The position numbers and the translations under genes were made by a program. The notes under the pieces are model-generated. The model made no database searches. It worked only from the letters and a program-made list of their open reading frames with translations, and was not told where the DNA came from. Shown piece by piece: positions 1 through 11,422 of a stretch of DNA of 64,000 nt (positions are counted from its first letter, which is position 1; each line of letters opens with the position of its first letter). This stretch comes from Cycas panzhihuaensis. Its lineage: Eukaryota; Cycadophyta. Location: contig CM041465.1 of NCBI GenBank assembly GCA_023213395.1, positions 109,499,741 through 109,563,740 of the forward strand, given 5' to 3'.

Positions 1-587
1 CATTCCTCTAGGAACCTTGTCTTCCTATTTGGGTAATGGCCCCAATGAGGATGATGCTTTGGAGTGTCATCACTCCCCTCTTATTGGCATTTCCTTTACA
101 TATCCCGCTATGCTCCCATGTGGACATGTGTTGCCCTATCTCCTAACCTCACATGTATCTATCACCATCACTCATGGTAAACATGTGTGTCTCTGCTAGG
201 AATATGGCCTTACATGAAAGGAAATATGCATAACTCAAATAAATATCATAACATAAAAATCATACAATAATCAGCTCAAAATGTCATTAATCATACCCTC
301 ATGCATCTGTGCACCCTTATACACATACACAAATATGTAAACATAAACATATATATCATCCACCACATGTTATGATACACATCATCATACATCAAATGGG
401 GTGTCAATCACCTCGTCTATATACATAAAATAAAAATCATATGTCATATCATACAAATGGTATGGTACATCATCTATAGGAATCCAGTGTCTTTGCAGGG
501 AGGGTACAATTATATGACTACATATGGTGACTCCCTGAAGGTCCGTGCTTTCCCTTGTCTAAAACAAAACTCCTACAATCTACTCTA

Positions 588-1189
588 CTATTGTGATGCC
601 CTTGGGACGTCATCCCTTGGCCTGTGTGATCCCTCTCTTGGGGACCACATCCCTCCTATGCTCCTCCTGCATCTCTGGGAACTCCCTGCCTCGCTCCCCT
701 CATCCCATGGCCTCCTGGGGCTCGTCGTCATCATATGAGTATATGTCCTACTCTGTGACAATCTCGAGGCCACCTCATCCACTGGTAGATTGTATTGGGC
801 CTAGATACGATCTTGATCACCCTCTAGACTACGAAGCCTCTCTTCCATCCCTTGGAGATGCTCCTCCATCACTACTAGTCAGATGCAGCTCTTTGCATCC
901 CCTCCAGCTCTTCCCTGAGCCTCCAGTGCCTATACTCAACTCAGTAGGGTGTCCCTATGAGCTTGGGTCATATCTAGCTCTGCCTGGAGGCATCCTACAC
1001 GTGCCTCGTACTCCTTGGACTCTACAATCCATACATCCCTCACCCTCACCAATGACGTGAATGCTGTTGTATGGGTGCCTGTCGATATGGGCTTATCACC
1101 TGCCTGGATGGGAGGTTTCCCCTCCATATAGGCTCAAGGGAATATCTCCCGGACTACCACCTCCACCAATCTCTCGATATCTACTATAC
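588..1189 (-). pseudogene. Q antisense gene, last exon (coiled-coil C-terminus)
   Basis: A minus-strand exon follows a splice-acceptor-like TTTACAG at 1190-1196 (minus). It opens with a conserved block (VDIERLVE, then EIFP, then AYMEGKPPI) also found in M (23192 on) and P (about 52440 down). Next comes a heptad-rich stretch containing EYEARVGCLQAELDMTQAHR and MEEHLQGMEERLRSLEG, which I read as a coiled coil. A Ser/Arg-rich tail ends at a stop at 588-590. A few stops interrupt the frame. No enzyme motif is visible. The partner exon carries the PMD motif. The exon boundary is inferred from the acceptor consensus and conservation among three copies, not from RNA. Confidence 0.6.
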
Positions 1190-1302
1190 CTGTAAATCTA
1201 ACATGTCACATGTCAATACATGTCCATATGCATGTCAAACCAAAATCAAATAATATACATACATCTTGTAATCAAACGATGATAAGAGAAGGTCATGTAT
1301 CA

Positions 1303-2524
1303 CCTAGTATGGCCATTGGCTCCTCGACTTAGGTGACTATCTCTGCCCCAGGCACTCCACCAGCTGCAGGTACCTCCTCCTCCTCTGGTACCTTCTCATC
1401 CACTGCCTCAGCTACTGGGGTGTCCCTCCTCTCCTCTACTGGTGCAACTGCCTCTCTGGATCTCCTGATGATCTGCAACCTTCAGGCTTTGTCACTGGGC
1501 CCCTACTCTCATCTACAACTCTTGAGGGGCCCGCCTCTCCTCTTGTGGTCCTTGATGGACCTGCCTCTCCACCCGTGGTCTCTCATGGACCTGCCTCTCA
1601 TGTAGCTCATGATGGGCCAGCTCCATCACCTCCATCACCTTCATCTCCACCATCATCTCCTGGGGCCACTCCTGCCCCACCTGCCTCGTCATTATTGTCC
1701 CACTTCACCACTCTGTATAGGTCTAATATATAGTCAGTCATAGTGAGGAGGTCTAGTAATGTGGCCTCTATTGAGCGACGGACATGTGCCTGGTCCTCAG
1801 TCCCCCTGAATCTAGTCTGCCATCTATGTACCATAGGGGTATACTTTAAGATGAGGTGTGGTCCCCTTGTTGATGCTACTACTCCAAAGTGGTCAAAAAG
1901 CCAACATTGTAGAAGGGTGTTATATGATAAGCCACCTTTCCCTACTACCTGAATAACATCTAGCTATGCAACGAGGTTCGCCACTACAAGGGTGGCCTAG
2001 TCTAGCCTCTCCTTAGTCTTACATCTCTGTACCACATCCATCTAACTGCCTGGTATGTCCCTATAGTTCTATTTCTGGGATATCTAGAATAGAACACACA
2101 ATGTGATCAACTTCCTCACACGAGGAATCCCTAACATCACCATGCTCTGGAGAGGGATACCTCTCCTCTCCCACATGTCTGAGTCCATGAAGAATGTCAC
2201 GACCTCTCTATGTTCTGCCTCATTACTAGGCAGCGCTCCTAGTGTTGTCAGCCTCCTCGTCGTCGGCACCCCTAGTATCCTCCTGATGTCACCTAGTGTC
2301 ATAGATACATCTCCTACTTAGGGTAGATAGAAGACATGACTTCGTCTATCCTAATGAGACACAATATCTACTAGTAGCCTCTGGTCTGAAGTGTATTGAG
2401 GAATCCTTATGAACTTTAGCAGGCCACACCTTGCCAAGATCTGCCTGTCCTTATGAGTCATCATCTCTATGAAACTCAACATGGCCATACCTATATTCTT
2501 GTGGTTCTCTACCGTGATCACCAC
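1303..2524 (-). pseudogene. Q antisense gene, PMD exon
   Basis: A minus-strand exon starts after the acceptor TTTTACAG at 2525-2532. The frame shows NIGMAMLSFIEMM, DQRLLVDIVSH, then a plant-mobile-domain-like core (HVFYLP, VGDVSMTLGDIRRILGVP) matching the PMD pattern FHLPxGExTxTLxDVxxxLGLP. After this come a WERRGIPLQS block, IPRVRKLITL and an acidic Gly/Pro-rich stretch that ends near a donor-like AG|GTGATA at about 1300. PMD proteins occur in plant gene-silencing factors and in transposable elements; a role here is unknown. Stops are present but few. Orientation is opposite to the element's own transcript. PMD assignment is by eye. Confidence 0.6.
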
Positions 2525-2696
2525 CTGTAAAACACCATGAAATAAGTCAGACCCTGACTCATGCTCAACCCCACATCCTCTGGACTATCTCTCGGCCTCA
2601 TTCAGTCGTGATTTGGGGACCCTTAGGTCCCTATCTTTATTTTTCATCAGCCTTGCCTTCACACCACGCCAAACTTCGTGGTATCGTGGAGTTTAG

Positions 2697-2830
2697 CCTA
2701 GGTCCCACGGTGATTAGGGCCCTGTGGCAAAGATCATGGCACTGCAATCTTTGCCATAGGGCGAACATCACCCCCCCGTGGAAAAGATCATGGCACTGCG
2801 ATCTTTGCCATAGGGTGAACATCACGGCCA
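2697..2830. repeat. Palindrome cluster in Q antisense intron
   Basis: Two near-identical imperfect hairpins of the form AAAGATCATGGCACTGCRATCTTT lie at about 2731-2754 and 2783-2806, next to further GTGG/CCAC arms. They correspond to the GGTACC-centred palindromes of M (21616-21712) and P (about 53935-54030), and to those in all the LTRs. They fall between the first and second exons of the antisense gene. Confidence 0.7.
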
Positions 2831-3004
2831 GGCCCACTATGACCACGACTACCTAATGCCCTGGACCTGCCTCTCTCTGGGTCTAGTTTGGACTCCTGAA
2901 GATCATTTTCTGCCCATATGGCGCTAAAAAAACTACATAAATTCTATAAAAAACAACAAACTTTAAATCATAAGATGGGATAGGGTTTTGAAGATCCACT
3001 CATT

Positions 3005-3135
3005 GGATATAGTTAGGATGTTGCCATCTCGTCGTCCTGGACTCAACGACTGTCTCTCGGTCACGATCCAATGCCCAGATCTCCTTCTGTGTGCCTCTAA
3101 AGTTAGGTGGTGCTCCGCTGCATAAGGAAAGGGCT
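3005..3135 (-). pseudogene. Q antisense gene, probable first exon
   Basis: Just downstream of the minus-strand TATA box, the frame keeps LTLEAHRRRSGHWI. The same block appears in M (LTLEEHRERSDHWI, starting at an ATG at 21244) and, with two stops, in P (about 54320-54385). Conservation in one frame in three diverged copies suggests coding. Q's copy of the start codon is not clearly in frame. The donor is uncertain: GTGAGT in P but ATGAGT in Q and M. The intron to 2525 would be about 480 bases. Confidence 0.45.
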
Positions 3136-3188
3136 CTGGATTTGTTTGTGGGCTCGTGAAAATGAATCATATTATCATTGGTTCTCCT

Positions 3189-3195
3189 TATATAG
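3189..3195 (-). promoter_or_regulatory. TATA box of Q antisense gene
   Basis: Minus-strand CCTATATAAGG sits about 60 bases upstream of the conserved first-exon block. The same motif sits at the same place in M (21167-21173) and P (54460-54466). It is near-palindromic, so it could also serve the sense direction. Confidence 0.6.
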
Positions 3196-3419
3196 GTGGG
3201 GGCCCCGATGGGCACTTTCTCCATTTTCACATTTGAGATAGCCCTTGAGACCATTTCTCATACCTGATCATCATTGTCTTCTAGCCATGTTTCCCATTGC
3301 ACTTCCATAGCCTCCATTTTTCTCATTCCTTCAGGTGCATTTAGGGTGCCTCGCTGATGCATTTTTGCTAGGGCCCTTCTATCTTGTTTTACGTGCCACT
3401 ACTGTGCATGCCTGAGTTT

Positions 3420-4250
3420 ATACTCGTTTAGCTTATTTCAGCATCCTGGACTCATTTTTACAGCCCGTTCTTGCCTCTGGGGTCCCCAAAGGGAACGCTT
3501 CCTCTGCTCGAGATCTCTCTTTGATTTCTTAAGCAACCTTTGGCATCCCAGAGTGCCCTTTTCACTGCCCATTCTCTGCCAGTGGTCAAATAGTCTACTC
3601 GTATCATCAGGTAGCCTCATTGCTAGGTCCTCCTACCCTTCACGACCATCATTATTAGCCATATGGGCCTCTTTTGCTTTGACTCTAACTCTGTTATACA
3701 TTTTCTCTACTAAGACATTTTTTCTGTCGTCCATGACTCTCTTTATCTTCACCAATGGTGGAAGTCGTGGTAATCCTGGCCCCTCTATTACCGCATGGAT
3801 TCTTTGTGACCCTTCCAAACATGATTTCCTACGTTCCTAAATCTTCCTCCCTAAGGCCACCAGTAACGAAGTCGAGTACACAGCCATTATTGAAGCCCTC
3901 ACTAATGCACTTCACTTTCACCATGGATCTATCGTTCTTCTTTGTGACTCCCAAGTGGTGGTGTCCCATCTTACCCAGGTTTACCAGGTGTGATGCCCAT
4001 GCTTGAGAGCCCTCACTTCGACTGTTAGGTCCCTATTGGCTTGTTTTTAGTCTGTCGACATCTAACACATCCCTCAGGCCCTCAACACTCAGGCCGATAG
4101 CCTCATTCGCCTCATCCTTGAGCGTCGCCTCCCTCTGCTTAGTGACCACCCTTGAGAGACTTGCCTAATCACCTCATTGCCCAAGTCTCAAGCCATCTTG
4201 CATCTCACTTTGTGATCTGTTCGCACCTCCGAGAGCTAGCCGCTAATGAG
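3420..4250 (+). pseudogene. Q second (archaeal-type) RNase H
   Basis: The plus-strand frame from 3733 reads FTNGGSRGNPGP, NEVEYTAIIEAL, LLCDSQVVVSHL, NTQADSLIRL. This is the plant/archaeal-type RNase H fold acquired by Tat-lineage gypsy elements, separate from the RNase H fused to reverse transcriptase. It would remove RNA from RNA:DNA hybrids during reverse transcription. The Glu and second Asp are kept, but the first catalytic Asp (DGGSRGNPGP) is Asn, codon AAT at 3754-3756. Upstream, about 3420-3732 encodes a Ser/Leu-rich sequence resembling M's equivalent; I do not recognise it. Stops follow the domain. It lies between the antisense gene and the PPT. Confidence 0.75.
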
Positions 4251-4570
4251 GTTAAACTATGGCAACTATTAGGTTTGCTCATTTACTCTTTCTCTTGATG
4301 TCATCATGTACTCCTCTTTGCACTCTTATGATGGGGGCACCCCTCTCATCCATCATAGCTTCCAGTCAATTCTCAGGTGGCACATAGGCAGCCCCTATAT
4401 GCTCTCCACCTTTTCCCTCGTATCCACGTGTTTGGCCATGATATTTTCCAGCACCCTTGGCTCTTGTTGTGATCATGATTGATATATAGATATATATACA
4501 TGTGTTACTAATAGTTTGTTGCCAGCATTCACCATTGTATTATGCTTCCAAGCAGTAAGGCTCTACTACC

Positions 4571-4580
4571 AAGGGGGCAG
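4571..4580 (+). promoter_or_regulatory. Polypurine tract of Q
   Basis: AAGGGGGCAG directly precedes the LTR start TGTTTCTCAG. P has the identical tract at 55867-55876 before its 3' LTR. This is the plus-strand primer site. Confidence 0.85.
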
Positions 4581-7392
4581 TGTTTCTCAGCTACTGGGAA
4601 TGGATATGGATAGGTCGACTCAGGTAAGCACAGGTATGCTTCTTTCTTTTCACCTTTATTGTTTCTTTGGAAAGGTAGATAGAAGCAATGCCTCATTACA
4701 TGATTGACTGTCATATTTGTGTGATCACCTTGCATCTACTGCTTGATCATGTTGCTTGTCATGTTTTTAGCCTATGACGACTTGCGGGACCTACCTTTCC
4801 GCAAGGTAGGCATCCCCATGGCACTCTATGACCCTTTACACTACCTCCACATCATCTCAGGCCTCACTCGACTTGTACGATCTGCTCATAACCCGGTCTT
4901 GTGTCCTCATCGCCATATATCTGGGAATTCTAGCCCTTGATGCTTCATTTGATCTAGTTCATATGCCTTCTGGACTATCCCTAGCCACCTGGATAGGAGG
5001 GCCAGCCCCTTCTAGGCCTGTCACACCTCTTTTAGGGCTCCCAGGACCTTATCCATTGCCATTTTGGCTTTATGGTCTTGCACCATTGTAAACTAAGCGG
5101 TACCGAGAAGTTTACCACTGTACTGTAAAGTTTACCATGGTGCAACTATTGCACTTTATTTTTTTAATCTGCCGTGGTAATTTTTACTTTTTTCATGGAA
5201 TTGCCACATAAACAAGTGACCAACTTAGCCCTATTCATACTCTAATCGCTCATTTAGGGTTGAGATGAGTATAAATCCTAAAAAGTTCATCATTTCACAT
5301 CTCTTGGCTCTTAAACATCACATTCTACTGCTGTGTTTCTTCTCTCTTCCTCCTCTCCTCCAAAGGGGCACCTACAACTCTATGTTTTCTGCTATTCTAA
5401 CTTAGGATCTGCATGCAGCAGCTCTGTTTCAGTGTGGGAGACTCTCCTCCAAGCATTGCCAAGCAAGATTTCTGTGGTTCTTCCTCAACTTTGCCTAGCA
5501 AGTGTCCTCTATAGCCTCACTTTGGGAAATACCCTGCAAACCCTACAGGACCTGCTCTCTTCCACTAGTTACAGGGGTAAATCTACCCTAAACTTAGCCC
5601 AACAGGTACCCTTTCTCTTATTTTTATGATTTAATATGTACTTGTTCCATTATAACTTATTTCAAAGTGTATTTCCCTTCTCTTTTGCCCTTTGGCTATA
5701 GTAAAGGTCACTTTTCCTTGTGTTTGGCTCTGTATCCTATGATTTCCATCCCATTTCTATGTTGGTTTTCTTCAAGAAAGTTGTGGTAGAAGGCTCATAA
5801 GGATTGGGCAAAGGGATTAAGGTGGGATCCATCCTAATCAGACCTACTCTCTAAGGGCAAACCCCTTCTCGTCCTTCTCCTGTGCCTATGCTTTCTTTGA
5901 GTTTACTAGGAGTGGGTGGAATCTTGGCCTGCATTGGATATTAGCATATGCAGCCCTTGCTGCACTAATTTTAGGCCTACATGCCCTTCTTTTGGGCCTT
6001 CTTCATGCCCCTAACCTTGCCCGGTACCTGTTAGGATCTTTGGTGAGACTTACGCAGTGGTTGGTTGTCCGTAGCGACTCTGTTACCTTAGCTTCTCTCC
6101 TACATCCTACTCCATTTATCCCCATGCTTACTGGTTGTCCGTAGACTGTCATATAACCCTTACCTTGCTATACTTTGAGGCTGCATGGAAAACCTTTAGC
6201 GGAGGGTTTTGTTATCCTGAGGCTACCCTTTCCCTTCTTACTTGGTATGTGTGGTTTTACTTTAAGGAAAGCAGAATCATTTTAGCAGTAGTTACACTAA
6301 CTTCAAATATAAATTTTAGCATTTATATCATATATTTACATATATAGTTTCTTGCAGCCCCTTCTTGGAAGGAAAAGACTCTTGTGGATGCAAGTTTAAA
6401 GCAACATCCGTGAAGAGGAAGGATGTTCGACTTTGGGTAAGCCTTCACCCCTCTTTTCTCTTCCGCTTGGCTTACTTCTTAGTACGTTTACTTGCCTTCC
6501 TTACTTTTTTGTCTTTCTTTGTCTTCTATAAGGGGAAGGTAAGGAAGCCCCTACTTTTTCCACACCAACTTTGGTCATGCACTAACTATTGGTGAGAGGG
6601 TGTACGTTACACATAAGTGAGGTTCTTCATCAACCGCTACACTTCCCGGGTACGCATCATCCCGCTCCATCCACCTCTTTTCCTTTTTGCTCTTATCTAA
6701 AATCTATTGAATTTGTTTAATAGATTACGTAAAATAAAAAAGGGTAATAAATTAGCTACTTGTGTTCATTTTATATAAGTGTGTTGTATGCTTGTTCTTC
6801 ATAGGAAAAGGGCATAGTAGGAATTGCATTCCTCTCCCTTTCTCTTATCTAGCCTGAAAGTACCCACAGTTGTACTTCATTTAGTTTGCTTGCTTGAATG
6901 CATACAAGATGCTTGTTCTTTTTCTCTTGCCCCTTTGGTTGTTGAATGAAAGAGAGAGAGAAAGAGAGAGTAGCTTTCAGCCCCTTTTCTTTACTCCTTA
7001 CCTTGGTTAAATTTGCTTATACCAAGTAACCTAGGGAAGTATACCTAGGTTTGTCCTAGGCTTCTCGCCTATACCCTTTTGTCTTGTGTTCTTTCGTCAT
7101 AGGAACCTCTCCATTGGAGGTTCCTCCTCTTCTCTTCTAACCATCTAAGGGTGGGAGGACCTTCCTCTTTGAGACCATCCAGGATACCCCTACGTGTGTC
7201 TTCCCTCTTAGATTTGAAAGATACTATGAGGTAGTTGGGTGCCATTTGTGGGTCCTGAACTTGTGCTCCGGTGCACGGATGCCCTGTGTGGTATTCCTTT
7301 TGCTTATAGGTCTCTATTCATACCCCCATCTTTAGCTATTGACCACCTTAATTCCTATCGAGCATAGTGACCATCCTGTAGATGCGGCTCCA
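4581..7392 (+). mobile_element. Q 3' LTR
   Basis: This 2812-base LTR starts with TG after the PPT and ends GGCTCCA. Its 3' third matches the solo LTR S closely (block CCATTTGTGGGTCCTGAAC near 7241, then CTTATAGGT). A GGTACC-centred palindrome lies at 5088-5115 and a TATA box (TATAAAT) at 5270-5276. Immediately to the right the sequence is N's gag (minus), so Q is inserted in N; the expected TSD is CCATG (7393-7397), but the left copy is off the window. A GA-rich microsatellite is at 6949-6970. Confidence 0.85.
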
Positions 7393-8363
7393 CCATGTCC
7401 CCACGATTGATAGGTATAACCTAGAGGCACATAAAAGGAATGATCCCTAGGTTGGAGTTAAGAATATGTAGGGGTGGGTCCCATATGGCTAGAAGTAGGG
7501 GCACATGTAGGTCCCTTAGATCTAATAGGTGGTGGATAGACTATTATTGGAGGAGGTGTATTCATTTGACTAGAAGGAGGCATGCTCAACCCATGTTGGG
7601 AAGAAGGCATGCCTTGGGTGGTCCTCAAGGGGTAGGAGCCATGAAGAGAAGGAGATGAAGTGAGAGGTAGGCTCATCATAGGTAGGGAAGTCGAACGAGA
7701 TGAGTGAGGTAAGGGGAGTGTAGAGAAAGGAGGCACAACACTTTGTAAGATGCTCTCGAACCACTTAGGATATGGTTGGAGATGAGTAGCTTAGAAGCAT
7801 TGGCTAAGGGCTTCAACCACATCAGTGAGAGGGGTATCCACTTGATCATAAGAGGTAGATCGAACCTCGTACAAAGCAGACCCCGTGGGATGATCCTCAT
7901 AAGAATTACCATCATGGTAGTGAAACTCTAGAGGGGATGAAACTTCTACTTCATGAGTAGAGAGATGGTGGAGTTGTGGGAGTTGTTGGTCACTTGGATA
8001 GAAGATAATGTCCTTGCCCTTGTGAGCAAACCCTTGAAAAGAAGTAGAAGGCTCATGTGGTTTGGATACATAAGTATGATATGCCCAATCTAAGGGGAAT
8101 CCCTCCATAATCGAATCAGGATCCAACGAAGGGAGAGAATGGTATGAAGAGTATTCCAACAACAGATGTAGACCTCATAAGCAATGTAAGAATCATTGCA
8201 TATAAGTTCGGCCTATGGGTTGGAAGAAAGTAGGAGAGATAAGGTAGTACATGCATTGGGGACTACCCAATAAAACCAAAAAGAGCTACCAAGAAGAAGT
8301 AGCACCAATAGAAAAGGATAAAGGATTGATCCCTTACTCACAGTTCCCTAGTATGGTCATCAG
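7393..8363 (-). pseudogene. N gag, N-terminal part
   Basis: The minus-strand frame from 8162 reads MLEYSSYHSLP, then DWAYHTYVSK, PSTSFQG and EVEVSSPLEFH. It is collinear with the gag start of P (44356) and M (40743). A proline/serine-rich segment (7458-7736) matches P at 44820-45050. The protein would be the capsid precursor of a Tat-like gypsy element. Only the N-terminal part remains in the window, because Q interrupts it at 7393; the rest should lie left of Q. The leader between PBS and ATG is about 200 bases, as in P. Confidence 0.75.
8346..8362 (-). promoter_or_regulatory. N primer binding site
   Basis: One base inside the LTR end, the minus strand reads TGATGACCATACTAGGG, matching the PBS of P and M (TGGTGACCATACTGGGG) with two differences. 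It pairs with a tRNA 3' end CCCCAGTATGGTCACCA. It is not the initiator-Met PBS used by Y. Confidence 0.65.
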
Positions 8364-11300
8364 TGGAATCATGCCTATGGAATGGTAACAACACTTGGTT
8401 AAGCTTAGATCAATTGACGAAGAGTTTCATAATCTAAGATCAATCGAGCAGATGAAAGAGATCACCCGCAAAGGATGTTCACACATTAGAATGTAGATTC
8501 AGGACCTGCGAATGGTGCACAATTCCCTTCTGGGTAACTCAACTTTGGTTTGAAGAGAGGAGGAATTGAGGTATATTCTCAATTTCCCAAGTAACCTCAC
8601 AAAGGGCCCTCCTGTCCTTGGATGGCCAAAGGAAGAAGGAGAGAGAGTGTGAGGGAATGGCTTCTTGCATAGGATAAAGAGACGTAAGAGAAGTGTACTC
8701 ATACAAATAATGAGGGTAGCGCACACTCGTAGCGGGGTGGTTAGATAACCAACCCATGAGCAGAACCAACCTAAAGGGTCTACTAAGGATACCTAGCTAA
8801 GGTAGGTGTGATAAAGGTTAGGGGGGGAGTGACCTAAAGGGAAGGTCTCCTTTAGGTCATTATACCCAAGTAGGACTTAGGGATATAAGGCAACGGTGAA
8901 AAGGGTTTCAACTGTTCCATGTGTAAGAGGTTGTGCTTTGTGTATTACAGTGAATTGAGGTATATAATATTATACTTTGACAAATAGAAAGGAAAAATAC
9001 AAAATAGATGCACTCTCGTCTACTTACTAGTATGATAACCTCGCCTTCCTTTTGTTTTTGAATGGAATGAAATAAAAGGGGCTAGCCAAAAGGCTGTGAA
9101 CATGTATGCATGGAATGAAAGGCTAAGCATAGGTGTGTACAACAAGCAAGAATGTAAGTGGATGCAACTTCTACTTTATGTACTTTCCTAAATGAGTAAC
9201 CGAAACAAGTATATGCAAGTTCACTTTACTCTTTTCCCTTTAGGTATTATGCAAGTAAACAAACTTTAAGTGAGAGAAAATAGAAGCAGTGAGGAGAGAG
9301 TAGTGGTGTACCTAGAAAACTAAGAGGTTGAATGCGTGTATCCCCTTGTGTTGCGCACACCTTCCTCTTTCTTTTTCCCAAACATGAGCAGCATGATGTG
9401 GCAATTCTGGGGGCTTCCTTACCTTCCCTAAATCAAAAAGGAAAAGAGTAGAAAAGAAAGGCAAAAAAGACTATGTGAAAAGACTTAAAAGTGATATCAA
9501 AGGAGAGGGAAAGATCATGCCTATGCTGATGTGTTTCCTTCCTCCTCCACACGTAATGAAAAGAAAACCTACAATCAAAAGGTGTTTCCCTTTCCCAAGG
9601 AGCTATTAGGGAGCAAAATGTATATGTGTATAAAGTTCATAAAATAGTACAAGCCAAATACCTTAACTAAGAGAAATTTTGCATTAAAAATCAATCTTCA
9701 ATGTTTCTCTATGCAATGAAGACAAGAAAAGAGAAGAAAGGTGGTTAGCCTCAAACTGGATAAACCCCCCCAAGACACACACCTCCATGTTGTCTAAGCA
9801 CATAAGCAACAAGTAAAAACAATATAGTAAAATCTAATGTAGGGGTAACAGGCTGTAATAAAGTTGCAAATGTTGCAATGTGCAACTTTTGTAACCCCAA
9901 AACTAATCTAACACCCAAAGGCAAAGTAAGGTCTGACTAGGAGCTACAATTGCTACCCATATAAGGTTCACAAAGCTGGAGAAAGTGCAGCAATGGGTTA
10001 CGTATGCTACTACCAGTGGTAGCCTCTCTTCTGGGAGCTCTTTGGTAGCCTAAGGGAAGCACAGAGGAGAAAGAGGAGAGGAGGAGAAGGGAGTTTCCCT
10101 TGAAAAGAATGCCTTGCTAGGTTATGGAACTTGCCTTGACTCCTTTCACTCATCCTTTTAGAACCTCTTCTTCACTACCTTCTTAGGGAAACCAGGGAAG
10201 ATCTGGAAAGAATGGTAGGCAGAGAATGAAAAGAGGAGGGACTACCTCCTATGTACAATAGAAAACTAAGAAACAAGGGGTGTTATAGGATATTCCAACC
10301 ACTTTTAAACAACTTAAGAGAAGCTAAACACAATAAGGGAGGAAGAATACCTACTGTGGGCAGATCAAGAGTAGATCTGCCTAAAGAAATAGGAGAAGAA
10401 GGCAACCCTGTAAGGTTTGTAGGTGAAACCCTATGGAGGCTGCTAAATCTAAAGATAAAAACTTGATTAAGATGTGATGCTTATTCTTGGAGACGAGCTT
10501 GAAGCATATCTTGCTTGATGTAGCCTTACCTCAGGCCTACTGCTATGGATCTAAGGCTATAGGAGGCTGATCTCAGACTGGTGAGCTAATATCTTAAGGG
10601 TTGTAGGGTGTTTCTGTAGGAGATGTCCTGTGTAAGTGAGAAAAAAGATTAAAGAAAGTGGAAGAAGAGGAGGAAATTATGCCTTTTTTGGGGTTTTAAA
10701 CCTAACCCTAGCTCAATCGAGCAATTAGGGTTCGATTGGGGCCAAGAATATGACACAACAATGTGGCAGTTTCATGATAAATACAAAATTTTCCACTACA
10801 GATTTTTAAAAAAATGAAATATGACAATCAACCTATGGTAAATTTTGCAATACCATGAAGTTTGAAGCAGTACCACGATCTTTACAGTGGTGTGGCAATA
10901 GCATAGACAAAAATGAAAGAAAAGGGGGTTGGGAGATTAGAAAGAGAGGTACCCCAGTCTTGGGGGTATGAACCTCTGTCCAGATGGCTAGGGACAACCA
11001 TGGGATTGAAGAGACGTACGCCAACAAAGTACCAAAGACCTAAATCTCCCAAAAGGTCGATAAATGAATGAACATACACCAACGATACCTAGGCAAGGTG
11101 CTAGAGGTTGAGGTATGGAAACAGAGTTATGAATGAGTCACAAGGGTTGATCGGTGCTTGGAATGACATGGAAACATATAGGAGGGTTATGGAGTGCCAT
11201 TGGGATCAATATCCCTAGATCGTCATAGGCTGAAATAATGTCATATAGCATGATCAAGTAATGGATGTATAATAGTCGTGCAAATAAACCAATCAATCAT

Positions 11301-11422
11301 GCAATGAAAATAAAGAGTCACTTTAATTTACCTTTCTAAAATTGATTAAGGCAAAGGATAGAAGTGTACCTATACTCACCTGAGTCAACTCATCCATACC
11401 CATTCTTGGTAGCTAGGAAATA
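8364..11422 (-). mobile_element. N 5' LTR
   Basis: This 3059-base minus-orientation LTR belongs to the 3.1-kb subfamily of M and P. On + it begins TGGAATCATG (minus end GATTCCA) and ends GGAAATA, so the minus-strand start is TATTTCC rather than TG. A degraded palindrome sits near 10840-10900 and a TTTAAAA TATA-like site at 10694-10700. The flank to the right (GATGC) is LINE-like sequence. N's other end is outside the window. Confidence 0.8.

Larger units (their letters stand above)
1..4580 (+). mobile_element. Q: 3' internal half of a Tat-like Ty3/gypsy element
   Basis: The internal region runs from the window edge to the polypurine tract at 4571-4580 and continues into the LTR at 4581. It is collinear with P (51100-55876) and, inverted, with M (19748-24500). 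It therefore holds the post-integrase part: the antisense PMD gene on the minus strand, then the second RNase H on the plus strand. Its gag-pol lies off the window. The LTR is the 2.8-kb type shared with S, unlike the 3.1-kb type of P, M and N, so Q is a different subfamily. Bases 230-587 and 4250-4560 hold no recognisable coding sequence. Confidence 0.85.

Noticed and set aside
593-1060. 155-residue plus-strand frame in Q
   Set aside because: It is antisense to the coiled-coil exon, and the minus-strand frame, not this one, is conserved in M and P.
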